From Mermis nigrescens (Eukaryota > Nematoda > Enoplea > Mermithida > Mermithidae): DNA of 64,000 nucleotides. The stretch spans positions 753,401-817,400 of the forward strand of contig JAVLUZ010000338.1 of the NCBI GenBank assembly GCA_036768485.1. The letters run 5' to 3'. The notes under the pieces are model-generated. The model searched no databases and had not been told where the DNA came from. It saw nothing but the letters and a program-made list of their open reading frames with translations. Positions within the stretch are counted from its first letter, which is position 1. Every line of letters starts with the position of its first letter. This document shows positions 11,397 through 23,717 of the stretch, piece by piece. A program made the translations under genes and the position numbers.

Positions 11397-12520
11397 CTAT
11401 TTTATAAGACACCAACTGTGCCTACTGCATATTAGTCCAGTCCACTGTAAACCTACACGCCGAGAGCACACATTGTATTCTAATACGTGATTATTGTATA
11501 TTTTTTCAAAATTATTTTTGCACTTTGTTACGTATAATATGGAGTTTAAGACGGAAGAGTTGTAAACATACCTAGGCGGGGGGATTGGGGGTATGCACCC
11601 CCAAAAACCAAAATACCCCCCAGAATTCAATAATTTTTTTCGTTTTTTCCGCAATTTTTTGATGCTAATGGATAGTGCTCGATGAGAAACGTTGCAAAAT
11701 TGTGCTTTTTCGCCATACCACCATCTTTAAGGCCATTTTTTGACCTTTGAAAGAATCTTGCACCCTCTTCCAGAGCTCTGGTGCCGCCCACCTATGGTTG
11801 TAAACTCACCTTGCAATTTTTAGAAACCGAAAAAATGAAATTTTACCCAAAATTTGGCTATAGGGTGCAAAAGAAATCGAGCTCTTAACGATTAAAAACG
11901 GCCTATTTCGGGATGGGAAAGTTGCTCGAGAAATTCAGTGTTCGATTCAAACCTTTTTAGAAAAAGTTTAAAAAACAATAATCTTGGCGCCAAACTTTAA
12001 GTTCAACTTTCCCAATGCTTTTATCACACGCAACTACGGTTACGTCAAAAATTGCAATTGTAGAAAGTTGAATTTTGATTTTTTTTCTACTTCCCGCTCA
12101 GAGCTTAGCTCGGTATAGTTTATTTTTTAAACACAGTGTAAACTAACCAACATAAACCTACTGCATATTAATGAAGTCCAGTGTAAACCTACAATGCCGA
12201 GAGTAAAAAATGTTATTCTAATATTTAATTATTGTTTATTTTTCAGACAATTTTTTCACTGTTTTATTTAATTTTTTCAATAAATTACTTAATATCCTTT
12301 TGTAAAATTATTTTTTATTCTTTAAATTTATTATTTTAATAGACTATTTTACAACATACGGTGTAAACTGATAATACAGGGCGTTTTTAATACAAAGAAG
12401 GGAGCTATGTAATATAACTGAAAAAATGATGCACGAGCAGTGTGAACAAATACAAGTGGGGCATATTACGTATAATATGGAGCCTAAGATGAAAGAGTTG
12501 TAAACTCGCCTTGCAATTTT
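11397..12520. repeat. Local duplications around GTTTACACTG words
   Basis: A ~100-bp block with CCAGTGTAAACCTAC...GCCGAGAG occurs at ~11040 (inverted), ~11421 and ~12165-12200. The 11527-11566 + 11797-11830 sequence recurs uninterrupted at 12468-12520. Other than the MITE at 11567-11796, no gene is visible. Confidence 0.8.
11567..11796 (+). mobile_element. hAT-like MITE, family 1, with paralogous empty site
   Basis: Perfect TSD GTTGTAAA (11559-11566, 11797-11804). The flanking sequence is duplicated at 12468-12520 without the MITE, giving an empty site that proves the insertion boundaries. Confidence 0.95.
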
Positions 12521-12617
12521 TCCACCAATATTTTCGCTTCAAACTAGCCGCGCTGCGTTCAAACTGCGACGCGCCGGCTTGCAAAATTTCTGTGCAATAA
12601 TAAAACGAGTTTACAAG

Positions 12618-12792
12618 CAGGCACGTGTCTCTAGAGGGGAATGGGGAGGGTTCGGACCCCCAAAAATTCACAAAAATCGGAAAAATAGGGCTTTTTGAAC
12701 GTTCTTTTGTGCCATTTTTGGCCTTTTTGGGCTTAGTCCCCCCAAAAATTGGTGTTGGTCCCCCCAAAATAGGACGGCCAGCTACGTGTCTG
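12618..12792. mobile_element. Short hAT-like MITE (CAG(G/A)CACGT ends)
   Basis: Ends CAGGCACGTGTC and, inverted, CAGACACGTAGC; flanks TTTACAAG / TTTACAAC (7 of 8; 12610-12617, 12793-12800). It contains two GTCCCCCCAAAA blocks. Confidence 0.75.
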
Positions 12793-12800
12793 TTTACAAC

Positions 12801-13841
12801 AGGTAAATCCGAATGTAAATGTAATTGTTTTGTAAACTACGTTATTTGTCAAGCACGTACCAGCCCTGTCATCCAACTGACTCAATTTAGCATCGCGTTC
12901 AAGTACCTTCTCCACGTTAACCTTCATAATGCCGATAACCTGCAACAAAAATGTGTATGCCTAATTAAATGTTTTCTTAAATTTTCATTCATTTAGTAAA
13001 ATTGTCAAATTTAACAGTCCAAAACCGAAGTAAAGTAAAAACTTTCGCCGCAAAAAGTTAAATCCATGCCAGCCATAGATGTTCGGAAATAAAATATCCA
13101 TCATGGTCGACTAACGACAGCCAACCACTCAAGACGTGGGTTCTGGGGGTCTGACTGGACCCCCTGAAAACCTGAAAGCCTATTAACATGCTATCTTGGG
13201 AGTTTTTAAATTCTAGTAGTAAACTAGCAGCTACAAAATCTACTACTGGATTTCTAAACTCGCAGTTGCATAAAAGAAAATAGAACTCTATCATTAAGCC
13301 TGTCATTAAGAACAGCCCACATGTTGAGGTAATAATTGCAGTGAGTTCTAAATTTAGGCAAAACTTGGGAACAACACAACTTTAATACTTGAAGTACGTA
13401 TACAAAAAATATCGTTAAAAATAAATATGATAAATAAATAATACTCGTAATAAAATGAAATATTAAAATATTAATGAAACAATAATAAATAAAATAACGT
13501 AATATAATAATGTAATAAAAATTAATGGAATATATATCATATACCGTTAAAACACAATAAAATATAATAAGATATTTATATTAAAATAATGAAAAAGATT
13601 AGCACCTCATTGACTTGCGCTTGAGTCTGCTGCAAACGTTTGCTTGGCTGCTGAACTGAGCCATCGCTCGCACCAGCGCTACTCTGACCAATGTCGACAA
13701 GATTAGGTTGGTATGACCTTACAAACAATCAATATTTTTACAAACATTTCAAAATCAGTAAGTAAAATTAACGATACTAAATAATTCCTTGAAAACATCA
13801 ACTCTTCATACAATGAATGAATTAAACTGGACAAAAATTGA
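12801..13841. other. Unassigned DNA, very AT-rich from 13380
   Basis: No supported gene. 13400-13600 is TAATAAAAT-like low complexity. Confidence 0.4.
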
Positions 13842-13849
13842 CTCACAAT

Positions 13850-14106
13850 CACACCTGGGCATAGGGGGTTTGAGGGATATGCACCCCCGGGTTCGAAGGT
13901 ATGCACCCCGGGTTCGGAGGGTATGCATCCCCCAGAGCAACCAAAATATCCCCCTTATTTTTTCGCAAGTTTTTGATGCCCATGGATAGTGCTTGATGAG
14001 AAACGTTGAAAAATATTGTTTTTTCGCCTTATCACCATTTTTAAGGCCATTTGTTGACTTTTGAAAAATCTTGCACCCCCTAGAAATTTAGTGCCGCCCA
14101 CTTATG
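13850..14106 (+). mobile_element. hAT-like MITE, family 1
   Basis: TSD CTCACAAT / CTCACGAT (7 of 8; 13842-13849, 14107-14114). The left part has a duplicated GGTTCG-A/G-AGGGTATGCA segment. Confidence 0.87.
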
Positions 14107-14199
14107 CTCACGATGCTCGCCACGAATGTTGACGTTCTGAAATGCTTCACAGGATAATAGAGCTTGTTAATGGATTTATGTTTACCACGTCGGTTGTGC

Positions 14200-15395
14200 G
14201 CAGACCTGCAGGGCGTGAGAATTCTTGGGAGGGAAGCAGTGTTTTTTTTTTGTACAAGGTCCGTTTGTACATGTACAAAGATGGTCCCCAAAAGCCTTTG
14301 TACATTTTGCACATGCTAATTTTTGTGTACTATAATATAGTACAGTAGCGATTTTAGTGTGGTAAAACAGGGTTTTCGATCTTAGGTAGTGTATTTTAGC
14401 TAATTTCTGGGTTTATGACGCTAAAAATTACTAAAAATTATCTGAAAACGGCGCGAAGCGCCGAAAAATATTGACATTTTTCCATTCTAAATGCAAATTC
14501 TGCCATTTTAAAGATATATAGGACAAATAATTTATCAGTTCGGCGCGAAGCGCCGAAAATTTTGGGAATTTTACACCTTTTTACAGTTTTTGTCTTCCTA
14601 AAAATCTTTGTACATTTTGTACACACAAAATTTTTGGGTACTATAATATGGTACAGCAGCGATTTTAGTATCGTAAAAACAGAGTTCTTCGACTTTTCGT
14701 AGTGTGTTTTAGCTAATTTCTGGGTCTCTAAGGGCAAAAATCACTAAGAATCGTTCTGAGAACGGCGCGAAGCGCCGAAAAATTTGACATTTTTACTTTT
14801 GAAATGCAATTTCTGCCATTATAAAGATATATAGAACACACAATTACTCATTTCGGCGCGAAGCGCCGAAATTTTTTCGAATTATAGACCTTTTTTGCAA
14901 TTTTTGTCTTCCCAAAAATCTTTGTACATGTACAAAGACGGTCCCGAAAAGTCTTTGTACATCGGGAAAAATCTTTGCCGAATACAAAAAAAAACCGTGG
15001 AGGGAAGGGGTAAAATTTTAAGTTTTTTTTGGCCTAAAAATGTTAAGTTCGCGTAAAAAACACCGTGTTTCGGTGTTGATGACGATGCTCTATCTTTCTA
15101 CAGCATACATAAAAGCAAAAAGAAATTCCGGAACAATCGAGCAAATGGAACAAAATATAGTCGAAATATGAGTATATGGCGCCGAAAATTTGACACTCTT
15201 GAGCAAATAGATGACTAAAAACGCTTTAAAAAGCATCGTTTCCACGAATTTTTGGAAATTCTCGGTAACTTTCCAAAAATTGCTAATTCTTGGAGGATGA
15301 GGTGTAAAAATATTTCTGTGGGGAGGGGAAGGCGGTGGGTGGAAATTTTTCTGAGGGGGGAAGGAAACCCACCAAACCACCCAGATCATAGATAG
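14200..15395. mobile_element. Family 2 MITE (diverged), split by a 763-bp hAT-like insertion
   Basis: Left remnant 14200-14236 (GAGAATTCTTGGGAGGGAAG) continues at 15008-15395 with GATGACGATGCTCTATC, GAGCAAATAGATGACTAAAA and CCCAGATCATAGATAG. These correspond to the CATACATGCACAGC...GATCATGTATG element. Outer ends and TSD are not clear. Confidence 0.65.
14237..14999. mobile_element. hAT-like MITE, TGTACAAAG family, nested
   Basis: TIRs CAGTGTTTTTTTTTTGTAC and, inverted, CACGGTTTTTTTTTGTATTC; perfect TSD GAGGGAAG (14229-14236, 15000-15007). The interior is two tandem related blocks, each with two GGCGCGAAGCGCC hairpins (14450, 14542, 14764, 14855) and TGTACATGTACAAAGA palindromes. Confidence 0.9.
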
Positions 15396-15700
15396 CATGC
15401 GTGGGCGGGCGGAAATAGGGCCGAAGTGTTAAAGATATATCCTTTGATAAGCTCTATCAAATTACTCATATGATTGTAACAAGGGGAATAAAGGAGGCTC
15501 CTTCACCCGAAGCCGGACAGCTCCCATCCCCCAAAGCCAGAAATTTTCGACCCCCCATGCTGAGAACAAATTGAATGTTTTGGACGTTTTTAGGCGTTTT
15601 TTGGCCAAAAATTGGAGGTCAGTCCCCCCAACCATAACAATGGTCAGGACCCCCGCCCCTGAAAATTTCGAGCCGTTACATGTATGATGGCAATCACACA
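15396..15700. mobile_element. MITE-like repeat ending GTTACATGTATG
   Basis: The interior (GGCCAAAAATTGGAGGTCA...CCCCTGAAAAT...GAGCCGTTACATGTATG) is shared with 40796-41023. The left boundary near 15467 is uncertain. Confidence 0.6.
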
Positions 15701-17807
15701 AAATCTGTTCGCCAGAGACTCAGCTTGGTAAGACGTCAGTTGATTTACGAACTAAAGCCTAAATTAAAGTATTTATGAACTACTCTGCTAATCTAATTTT
15801 ATGTTATTTTACGGCGTATCTAATACATAAGACAAATGCAAGAAAGTCGATGCCTACATTTTCTGTCTGTACACAAATTAAAGCCAACCACATAAAGCGA
15901 ATAGACTACGATTCGACGAGCGATCAGCACCTAGAATGCTTAATATCTAGCAAAATATCTCGAAATATATCAGAATTTGCACCAGGCTGCGCTAAATAAA
16001 GGAAGCTACAGGATAATAACATAAAGTAAAAAATTATAACTTCCTTAAATATTGAAAGCAGAGGGACAAGATTATGACGATAGATATATGTATACATATA
16101 GACAAAAATCAGGACTTTTACAGATTAAGGCTCTGAAGCAAGAATTCAAAGGTAAAGCCTAAAATTAAAGTGGAACTTATCTGGCCTTTTAAAACAGTAT
16201 TTCCTGACTAAGTCAAATTTGCGCGGATTTAGACGTGCTATGTACGACATTTACGACCAGAGTCGTGAAGAGCTTGATTACAGAAAAAGCTAAATTTTTG
16301 GCACTTCTACTAAATTATAAGCTCTGTTGTAAAATGACCTCAAAATAAAGCATTAAATGGCTTAACTATTTATGCATCATGGACTGTTCTATTGTACATG
16401 TTATAGGTAATAGATTAGAAAGAAATTACAATAAAGCACTAATATACGGTGCTCGCCATGAAATTTTGACAATAAGGAACCGATTGACTTTATTAGGAAA
16501 GCTTTTTCACGATCTAATCGCTGGCGACCAGAAAGGTATCCAGACATGCTTTACTTATACTTAGATCGGACCATTTATGACTCAGCGCGCGTAATTATAT
16601 AGACGCGTAAGCGCATTATGTACACAATATTATACGCATATGAATTGAACGAGATAATCAATATTAATATGTCCTACGACAGCGAAGTTTCAAAAATTGA
16701 GCTTTTTTGGCCAAAATGACCTCAAAAACTGGTACAAGCGCTAAAATAGCGTTAAAACAACGTTATTTTACAGCTTCTGGTCAATTTGCAGCACTTTTGA
16801 ATGAAATTTTACATTTTGATCCGTATTTGGCATTCATTTTGCCTCATCAAAATTTCCATTTTTCCATTCCGGGGGTCTAGAGACCCCCAAATTCCCCCCA
16901 TGAGCCTGCCTGGTCGTAAATGATCCGAGCTAGGCGTTTAGGTCACGTTTTCATACAGTAAAGCATGACAAAATATTCTTTAGGTCTCCGGCGATTAGTC
17001 GGAAAACGTTCCTAAATAAACTCAATCGGTTCTTCATTGTTTAAATTTTGTGGCAAGCACTGTAGGTGCAAAATGTAAGTTTTAAAAAATAACTATTTAG
17101 TGGTCTTTTAGATGTGTGAGCGGATAACTGTATGCTCATCATTTCGCTCAAGAATCTGTTACGATTCACAAATTTATGCAAACTTTTGTTAAAACGCTTG
17201 CAGTCTACATAAGCAGCAGTACGTCGACCTAAGCGGGAGTAATACCGACCTAAGCGACCTGAAATTCTATTTTACCTCAAGATAAGCCTAAACCTTTTCA
17301 AGCGCCCCCAGCGGGGTTCAGGCAGAGCGTCTCCAAGTGGGGCCCAGGGCAGAGTCTCGGAAAATCTTTTTAAAAAGAGCAGCTTCACAGAGGGGTGATA
17401 ATCAAAAACTTGGAGATAGCTAAGTGCTTTGTAAAAACTATGGTGTCGTTTTGACACCATCGACTTCGAGTATTTGTGGCAAATATTTTGCGTTTTAAAA
17501 CTCACAAACATAGTTATACAGCCTTCTTGGACTAAAAATAGATATTTAACTCTTTTTAAGTAGGAAAAATGGCTATCAATCCTTTTGATACACTGAAAAA
17601 TGACTATATAGCATTTCTGAGCTCAAACGGTATGTTTCTGAGAACAAAGAGGCTACATAGCTAATACAAAAAGCTTATACAACAATGTTCTTTCGGCCAA
17701 AATGGCCATATAGCTATCAGTTTTTTTAAAACTCAGGGGGGAGATGGAAACGGAAAACTCAAATAGGTTTTTGGGTCTCACAAATGTAGAATAGTAAATG
17801 ATATGGC
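15701..17807. other. Largely unassigned DNA
   Basis: I support no gene. 17215-17265 carries the ACGTCGACCTAAGC word (inverse of the 20-bp satellite at 22911). A 13-bp inverted pair CATTTACGACCAG / CTGGTCGTAAATG lies at ~16250 and ~16910. Confidence 0.35.
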
Positions 17808-19197
17808 CAACCCGTATCCAGGATTTTGTCACAGGAAGGGGGCACCACCACACCTGGGTGTGCGGCGGGTATGCATCCCCCAGAAACCAGAATATCCCTC
17901 AAAAACAAAATACCCCCCCAGAATTCAACTTTTGAAAACTTTTTTTGTTTTTCCACAATTTATTGATTCCAAGGAATAGTGCTCAATGAGAAACGTTGAC
18001 AAATGGTGTTTTTTCTTCATACAACAATTTTTAAGGCCACTTTTTGACCTTTAAAAAATCTTGCACCCCCAGAATTTTGGTGCTGCCCACCTAAGGGCGC
18101 CACCGTTTTTTCCTAGCGATTCGGTTCACAATGTGAACCAAACCCAATTTTTTTCCACATTTCAAATTTTGGTTAATATTTATGGCGTCTGAAGAACGTT
18201 CAAAAATTGAGCGCTCATGCTGAAAACCGATGTTTTTTTTCAGAAAATCCATCCTACATAAAATGGCGAAACCCAAAAAGGGGTTTTCGAACATTTTTTA
18301 ATTGTAAATATATGTAATGTAAGTGCAATGAATATAACGATCATTAATATCTTCTATCTCCTAAAACTGCGTTTTCAGACCTGCACCACAGTGCACTTTA
18401 GTCGATTTCTGGAGTTTCATCGAAGAATAAAAAACAAAATTTCGGAACACGTATTTGCGATAAAAGTGCTGCAATCAGCGCGGCGCGGTCTAAAAAACAA
18501 ATAGCAAGTAATTTAAATAAATCAATCTAGCACAAAGCGCCGGAAGATTTTTGAAATCTTACCTCTGAAATGCATTTTTGCATTACAAAAACTGTCAAAA
18601 AATCCGTGCATTAGATGAGGACTTTCAATCATAGTAAAGTTCTAGAACAAGTTGTCGATAAAAGTGCTGCGATCAGCCCAGCGCGGTCTGAACACCAATA
18701 ACAAATACCTATATAATTAAATCAATCCGGGTGGAGCGCCAGAAAATTTTGAAATTTCGGCTCTCTAAAACGCATTTTTGCATTACAAAAATTTTCCACA
18801 ATGTGGACCAAGTCCAAAATTTTTTTCCACATCTCAAAATTTTGTTTCACAAAGACCCTTAAATGTGGGAAAAAGGGTGGAGGGAAAGATCAAAATTTTT
18901 CTAAATTAGGGGGACCAAAGGATAAATTTAAAAAAAAACGTTTTACGTGTACTAGAGCTGAATTGGATAAAAAAATATGCTTTAGGTTGTATAAAGACTT
19001 AAAATGAAGCATTTAAAACCGCGCACTAGGGACTACATAGACTGTAATCAAAATTGTGAAATTTGGCGCAAAGCGCCAAAAATTATTTGCGATTTTCGGC
19101 CGAAAAAAGTAAAGCGGGAGTAGAGGAAAAAATCACTCATATTTCATTTTGGATGGGGGTGGAGGGACGTGCCACCCTACCCCTTGATACGGGCCTG
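17808..19197. mobile_element. hAT-like element, CCGTATCCAGG family
   Basis: Ends CAACCCGTATCCAGG and, inverted, CAGGCCCGTATCAAGG; flanks GATATGGC / GGTGTGGC (6 of 8). It contains a family 1 MITE (17849-18095) and repeats of a ~130-bp block with GCGCGGTCT...GCGCC(G/A)GAA at ~18480, ~18665 and beyond the right end at ~19250. Related debris at 19240-19700 is inverted. Confidence 0.65.
17849..18095 (+). mobile_element. hAT-like MITE, family 1, nested in the 17808-19197 element
   Basis: TSD GGCACCAC / GGCGCCAC (7 of 8; 17841-17848, 18096-18103). Confidence 0.87.
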
Positions 19198-19854
19198 GGT
19201 GTGGCGCTGCTAGATTATCAACAAAAAGCATTGAACTTGAATCAGTCTAGTGCGAAGCGCCAGAAAATTTTGAAAATTCAGCTTTCAAAAACCGTCTAAC
19301 AATAAAAATACCGAAACCTCAAAAATTCTTAAAAAACCAAAAACCTCAAAAAGCAAGAAAACTAAACGCGAAGAATACATTAGAATTTGAGTTAAAACCC
19401 CACGGTTGGTAAGCCTGGGCGCCGACAATCCCTTTTAGACTGTCGGTTCAACTCAACGCTTTTTTCCACATTTAGGGGTTTTTAAGAACCAAAATTTCGA
19501 GATGTAGAGAAAAATTTAGGGCTCGGTTCACATTGTGGAAAATTTTAGCAATGAAAAAATGCGTTCTAGAAAGGTAAAATTCCAAAACTTTCCAATGGAT
19601 TGATTTAATTTTATACTTAATATTGATGTTTAAGCCGCATCGCACTGACTGCAGCACTTTTAGCGAAAACCTACTCTCGGATGACTTTTCTTTGCTTGAG
19701 GTTATTACATGTGACATGACTGTTTTCGACTCAAAATACAGAGTTATTTTAGTGTTACAGGCCTCCTGATCAAAATGAAATTGATCAAGACTTTTTAGGA
19801 TTCTTAGAATGGGCCACTAATACCCCTAGGATAATTATAGCTGTGAGTGATTTC

Positions 19855-20165
19855 ACGGTTTTTTTGTATTCGGCAAAGATTTTTAGCGATGTACAAAGAC
19901 TTTTGGGGACCGTCTTTGTACATGTACAAAGACTACAAAAATTGCAAAAAAGGTTCGAAATTCGCAAAAATTCTCGGCGCTCCGCGCCGAAATGAGCAAT
20001 TGTGTGTACTATATATCTTTATAATTTCAGAAATTGCATTTTGAAAGGAAAAATGCCAAATTTTTTGGCGCTTCGCGCCGTTTTGAGACGATTATTACTG
20101 ATTTTTGCCCTCAGAAACCTAGAAATTGCTAAAATACGTAACCAAAGGTCGAACAACTCTGTTTC
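19855..20165 (-). mobile_element. TGTACAAAG-family element, truncated
   Basis: Starts CACGGTTTTTTTGTATTCGG and contains TGTACATGTACAAAGA, GGCGCTCCGCGCC and an exact GGCGCTTCGCGCC hairpin at 20067. The far end is lost near 20165. Confidence 0.75.
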
Positions 20166-20497
20166 GACGTTAATTGTGTATCTAAATGTGATTCTGCATT
20201 CCACTGTTTGAGTCTTCAAATACTTAGGTCGAGAAGAGGCTAGGTAATGAAACAGCTAAACTTAAGAATATGGTACTTTTAGAAAAGGAGCAAAACAGAA
20301 TGTCAAAATTTTTTCGCCAAAATGGTAGAACATAATAAACTGAAGCGCGGAAAAAATTGGTGAAAATCTGAGCCATACTTGCAAAGTTGCAGGCAACTCT
20401 CTATGTGAGTGTTGGGTGGGACAATTAAACGGCTCGATCCAAGGACTCACCCATTTGTCAAATAGATAATATGGGCTGAAATTACGGGAGGAAGCAT

Positions 20498-22720
20498 TAG
20501 AGCTGCACGCGGGTACCCGAAAGGGTACCCGAGTAGAAAATAAGTTTACTACCCGGTACCCGAATCCCCTGATATAAAATTTAAAATTAGCACTGCGGTT
20601 ATGCAATATGTGCTAAGAATTGAATTAGAAACCTGGAAACATATTGCTTCTAAAGTGCGACTGAATCACAATGTAAATGTGATTTGATAGAATCGACCGT
20701 AAAATGTTAAATAGCGAGTCTGTTAATATTTCCTATTATCACAATATATCATGCATCCCGTCTAGGCATATTCCATTATTTAGCTCTTTAGTTACATTAT
20801 TTTATTTGTGCCGAATTCTTCTTATTCTTCATTGTTAACAAATTTAAACAAGAAATCATCTGTTAGCGACGCTTTTTTATAATGCATTCACTTCTGTGAC
20901 CATTATATAAATTTAAACTGCAACTTTTATTCACATCGTGCGCGCAACTGTTTTAGTTAGACCTGGTTCAAAGCCTATCGATGTTCCAAATGCAGTCAGC
21001 CATAGGCGTAGCTAGGGAGGATTGGGGGTACCTGCCCCCGAAATTTTTCAGAAAATATTGTTGATTTTTTTGTTGCAATAATGTATGTCCAGAAAACTGA
21101 GTTCAAAAAGGCAAAAACGTCAGAATTTTCCGCGCCGAGTCATAATTATTTATTGCTATATAGATCCAACAAATTTAAAAGATTGAATCAGCTAAAATAA
21201 TCTAGCCCTCCACATCACTTTATTAATTTAATGCACTATTTGTTCGTTTAATGAAACTGCGCATGCTTGTTGAGCATGATAGTAAAAGTGCGAAAATGAT
21301 TGTGATTTGTGGCCAGTTTGTCTATTCTCTGCTTTGTTTGTCTTTTGTGTACCAGTTTGTCTATTCATTTGTTTCGTTTATCTTCCTTTACAAGGACACA
21401 TAATCCTATTGTAATTGGAAGGAATGGCCAAATTTTCTTATGTTTTTGCGCATTTCTTGTTCTATGAACTGCATTTTGTTAATTAGAAGGCCACAAATGG
21501 GCCTGAAAACGGTAAGAACAAAATTTTTATGGATACATCTTTCTATATCTTATTGGCAGCAACCCGTTGTTGCGCTACGTACCTAGCAGAGGTCGAAAAA
21601 CGCATTTCAGATCAGTTTGTGCAATGTAGGGGTTCATCAATTTTATGTGTTTCTGGGCTAGCTACCGAACCGAGATTTCGCCGATTTTTCAAAAATTTTA
21701 ACCTTACTATTTAGCATTAAAATGTTTTTTTACAAAATTTTCCGGGACTCTGCCCCGGATCCTGCTCGCCACCTCAGACGTCCCACAGCCATAAAATCTC
21801 GTTGTACATGTGCAACGAGATTTTAGGGAGAACAAGCCATGTAAAAGGGTTCGAAATTTCTAAAAATTTCCAGCGTTTTGCGCCGGCATCTATTTGTCTG
21901 CTTTATATGATTTAAGCGTTATAAATTGAGTTTAATGTGCAAAAACGTCAAAATTTTCCGGCGCATAGCGCCGCCAGTTACTGTTCTTTCTCTTTGTAAA
22001 GCTCCAGCATCGCGTGTAAAAGCCTGAATCACTCAAAATATCTTCAGTCAAAGTTCGTAATTTGCAGTTTTCTTGTTTGAAGCTTGAATTGTCAAAACTG
22101 TTTTGTACAAATTTGATAATTTTCTGCTCTATCAGATTATTAGTATTCACAGAGATACAAACTGTTAAGGGTGGAAAAAATGACTAAATTTCTTAACACT
22201 TTGCACCACTTATGAATTCCGAACTGTTTGTCAATAGAAAGGCCGTAAATTCTACAAGAAAACGTTTATGCCCCCCGAACCAAAATTCTGACTACGTCTC
22301 TGCAGTCAGCTCCAGATAGACTTAGACTTGTTTTTGAATAAATTTTCATTTCCGATTGATTTTAAAATTGCTTTTCGTCAATGTGTTTTCCTGCTTCAAA
22401 TGTTTTAATGACGCTATGAAGATACAAAACCTGCTTCACAATTTTTGGCTTTGAATTATGAAAATGACTTAGATTTCATTAAATGCATACGAATTCTTCA
22501 GATTGAAGCCTTGATTTTATTTAATCTTGCACAAATTCTTCAATAATTTTACTGCTTAAATATCACTTTGCCCTAGACCTCACTGTCAACCGTAAATATA
22601 ACGATGTTCACTGCATTCTCTTTTATCTAAGGTCCTACCCGTATACCGGGTACCTGAATTACCCGGGTAATGAAATAGCCGGGTACCCGGGTAGTAAAAT
22701 TTGCAAAGTGTGCAGCTCTA
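20498..22720. mobile_element. hAT-like element (TAGAGCTGCAC TIR), hosting a second hAT-like element
   Basis: Perfect 11-bp TIRs TAGAGCTGCAC...GTGCAGCTCTA and perfect TSD GGAAGCAT (20490-20497, 22721-22728). Subterminal (C)GGGTACCCG repeats occur at both ends. No transposase recognised. The 21001-22302 element is nested inside. Confidence 0.92.
21001..22302. mobile_element. hAT-like element (CATAGGCGTAG TIR), nested
   Basis: Ends CATAGGCGTAGC and, inverted, CAGAGACGTAGTC; direct repeat TGCAGTCAGC on both sides (8-bp TSD CAGTCAGC at 20993-21000 and 22303-22310). An ATCTCGTTGTACATG-TGCAACGAGAT palindrome is near 21795. Confidence 0.9.
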
Positions 22721-22910
22721 GGAAGCATAGCAATGAAGGAGAAGAAAGAAAAAGGCGCGAAAAGCTGTTTGAAATTAAAAAAAAATAAAAAAATTTCATA
22801 TTTTTTGCATGTTTTTTCGATTTTCCTTGACAAGATATACAGAAATCTAAGTTTTTGCTTCTATTATACTTGAACTTAGGCTTAGTATATCTGAAAAGTT
22901 GTTTTTAGCT

Positions 22911-23090
22911 GCTTAGGTCGAGGTTGCTCCCACTCAGGTCGATGTGCAGATGCTTAGGTCGATGTTTAGATGCTTAGATCAATGCATAGATGCTTTGGTC
23001 GATGTATAGATGCTTAGGTCAATGTATAGATGCTTAGGTCGATGTATAGTTGCTTAGGTCGATGTATAGATGCTTAGGTCGACGTAAATT
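22911..23090 (+). repeat. 20-bp minisatellite, array 1 (~9 units)
   Basis: Unit GCTTAGGTCGATGTATAGAT with single-base variants, flanked by a block also found before array 2. Confidence 0.95.
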
Positions 23091-23502
23091 GGGTATCTGC
23101 ATGTGATTCTGCATTCAGCTGTTTGAATCTTCAAATACTTAGGTCAAGAAGAGGCTAATTTACGAAACCCATAACTTTTGTAATATTGATCATAGACGGA
23201 TTGGCGCTTGTTCACTTTAACCCCTATCGAATTTTTTCAATCTTTTTTAACATTAGGGTATATACAGCATTACAACATTAGGGTATATACAGCATTACAG
23301 CATTATGATATATCTATCATATGATATAATCTTTGATTTTCTTCAGGTTTTTCTTCATTCATTTTTTCAGATTTATAATCAACTTTTGCAATAATTTACT
23401 TGATAAGATATAGGAAAATGTAAGTTTTTGCTTCCAATATACTAGGCTTAGGCTTAATATATCTGAAAAGGTGTTTTAAGCTGCTAGAGTCGAGGTCGCC
23501 TC

Positions 23503-23607
23503 CGCTTAGGTCAATGTATAGATGCTTAGGTCGATGTATAGATGCTTAGGTCGATGTATAGATGCTTAGGTCGATGTATAGATGCTTAGGTCGATGTATA
23601 GATGCTA
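23503..23607 (+). repeat. 20-bp minisatellite, array 2 (~5 units)
   Basis: Same unit as 22911-23090, with an almost invariant sequence from 23521. Both arrays follow a copy of TAGGCTTA(G/A)TATATCTGAAAAG, so a ~200-bp segment was duplicated. Confidence 0.95.
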
Positions 23608-23649
23608 AGTACCATTCCCTCATTACTTCGTTTTTATTTCTTACGAGAA

Positions 23650-23717
23650 GGTGGCTTAGCCGATCGGTAACGTGTTGCGCTGTAGAGCGATAGGTTGGAG
23701 GGTCAAAACCTGTCACC
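23650..23717 (+). ncRNA. tRNA-like sequence, probable SINE head
   Basis: The ends GGTGGC and GTCACC can form a 6-bp acceptor stem (one G-T). TGGCTTAGCCGATCGGTAA resembles an RNA polymerase III A box. CGCT-GTAG-AGCG forms an anticodon-arm-like hairpin, and AGGTT/AACCT a T-arm-like stem around a B-box-like GGGTCAAAACC. The T loop is too long for a working tRNA. I infer a tRNA-derived SINE fragment. Confidence 0.4.

Noticed and set aside
16247..16925. 13-bp inverted pair CATTTACGACCAG / CTGGTCGTAAATG as possible TIRs of a 670-bp element
   Set aside because: No TSD, no extension of the inverted ends and no second copy seen; may be chance or an old relic.
22911..23607. Regularly spaced 20-bp repeats that could suggest a CRISPR array
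   Set aside because: The repeats are directly contiguous with no unique spacers and no cas genes, and the context is animal; they are a minisatellite.
23650..23717. A functional tRNA (GTA within the anticodon-like loop)
   Set aside because: The anticodon stem does not close properly around a 7-base loop and the T loop is too long; it fits a degenerate SINE head better.
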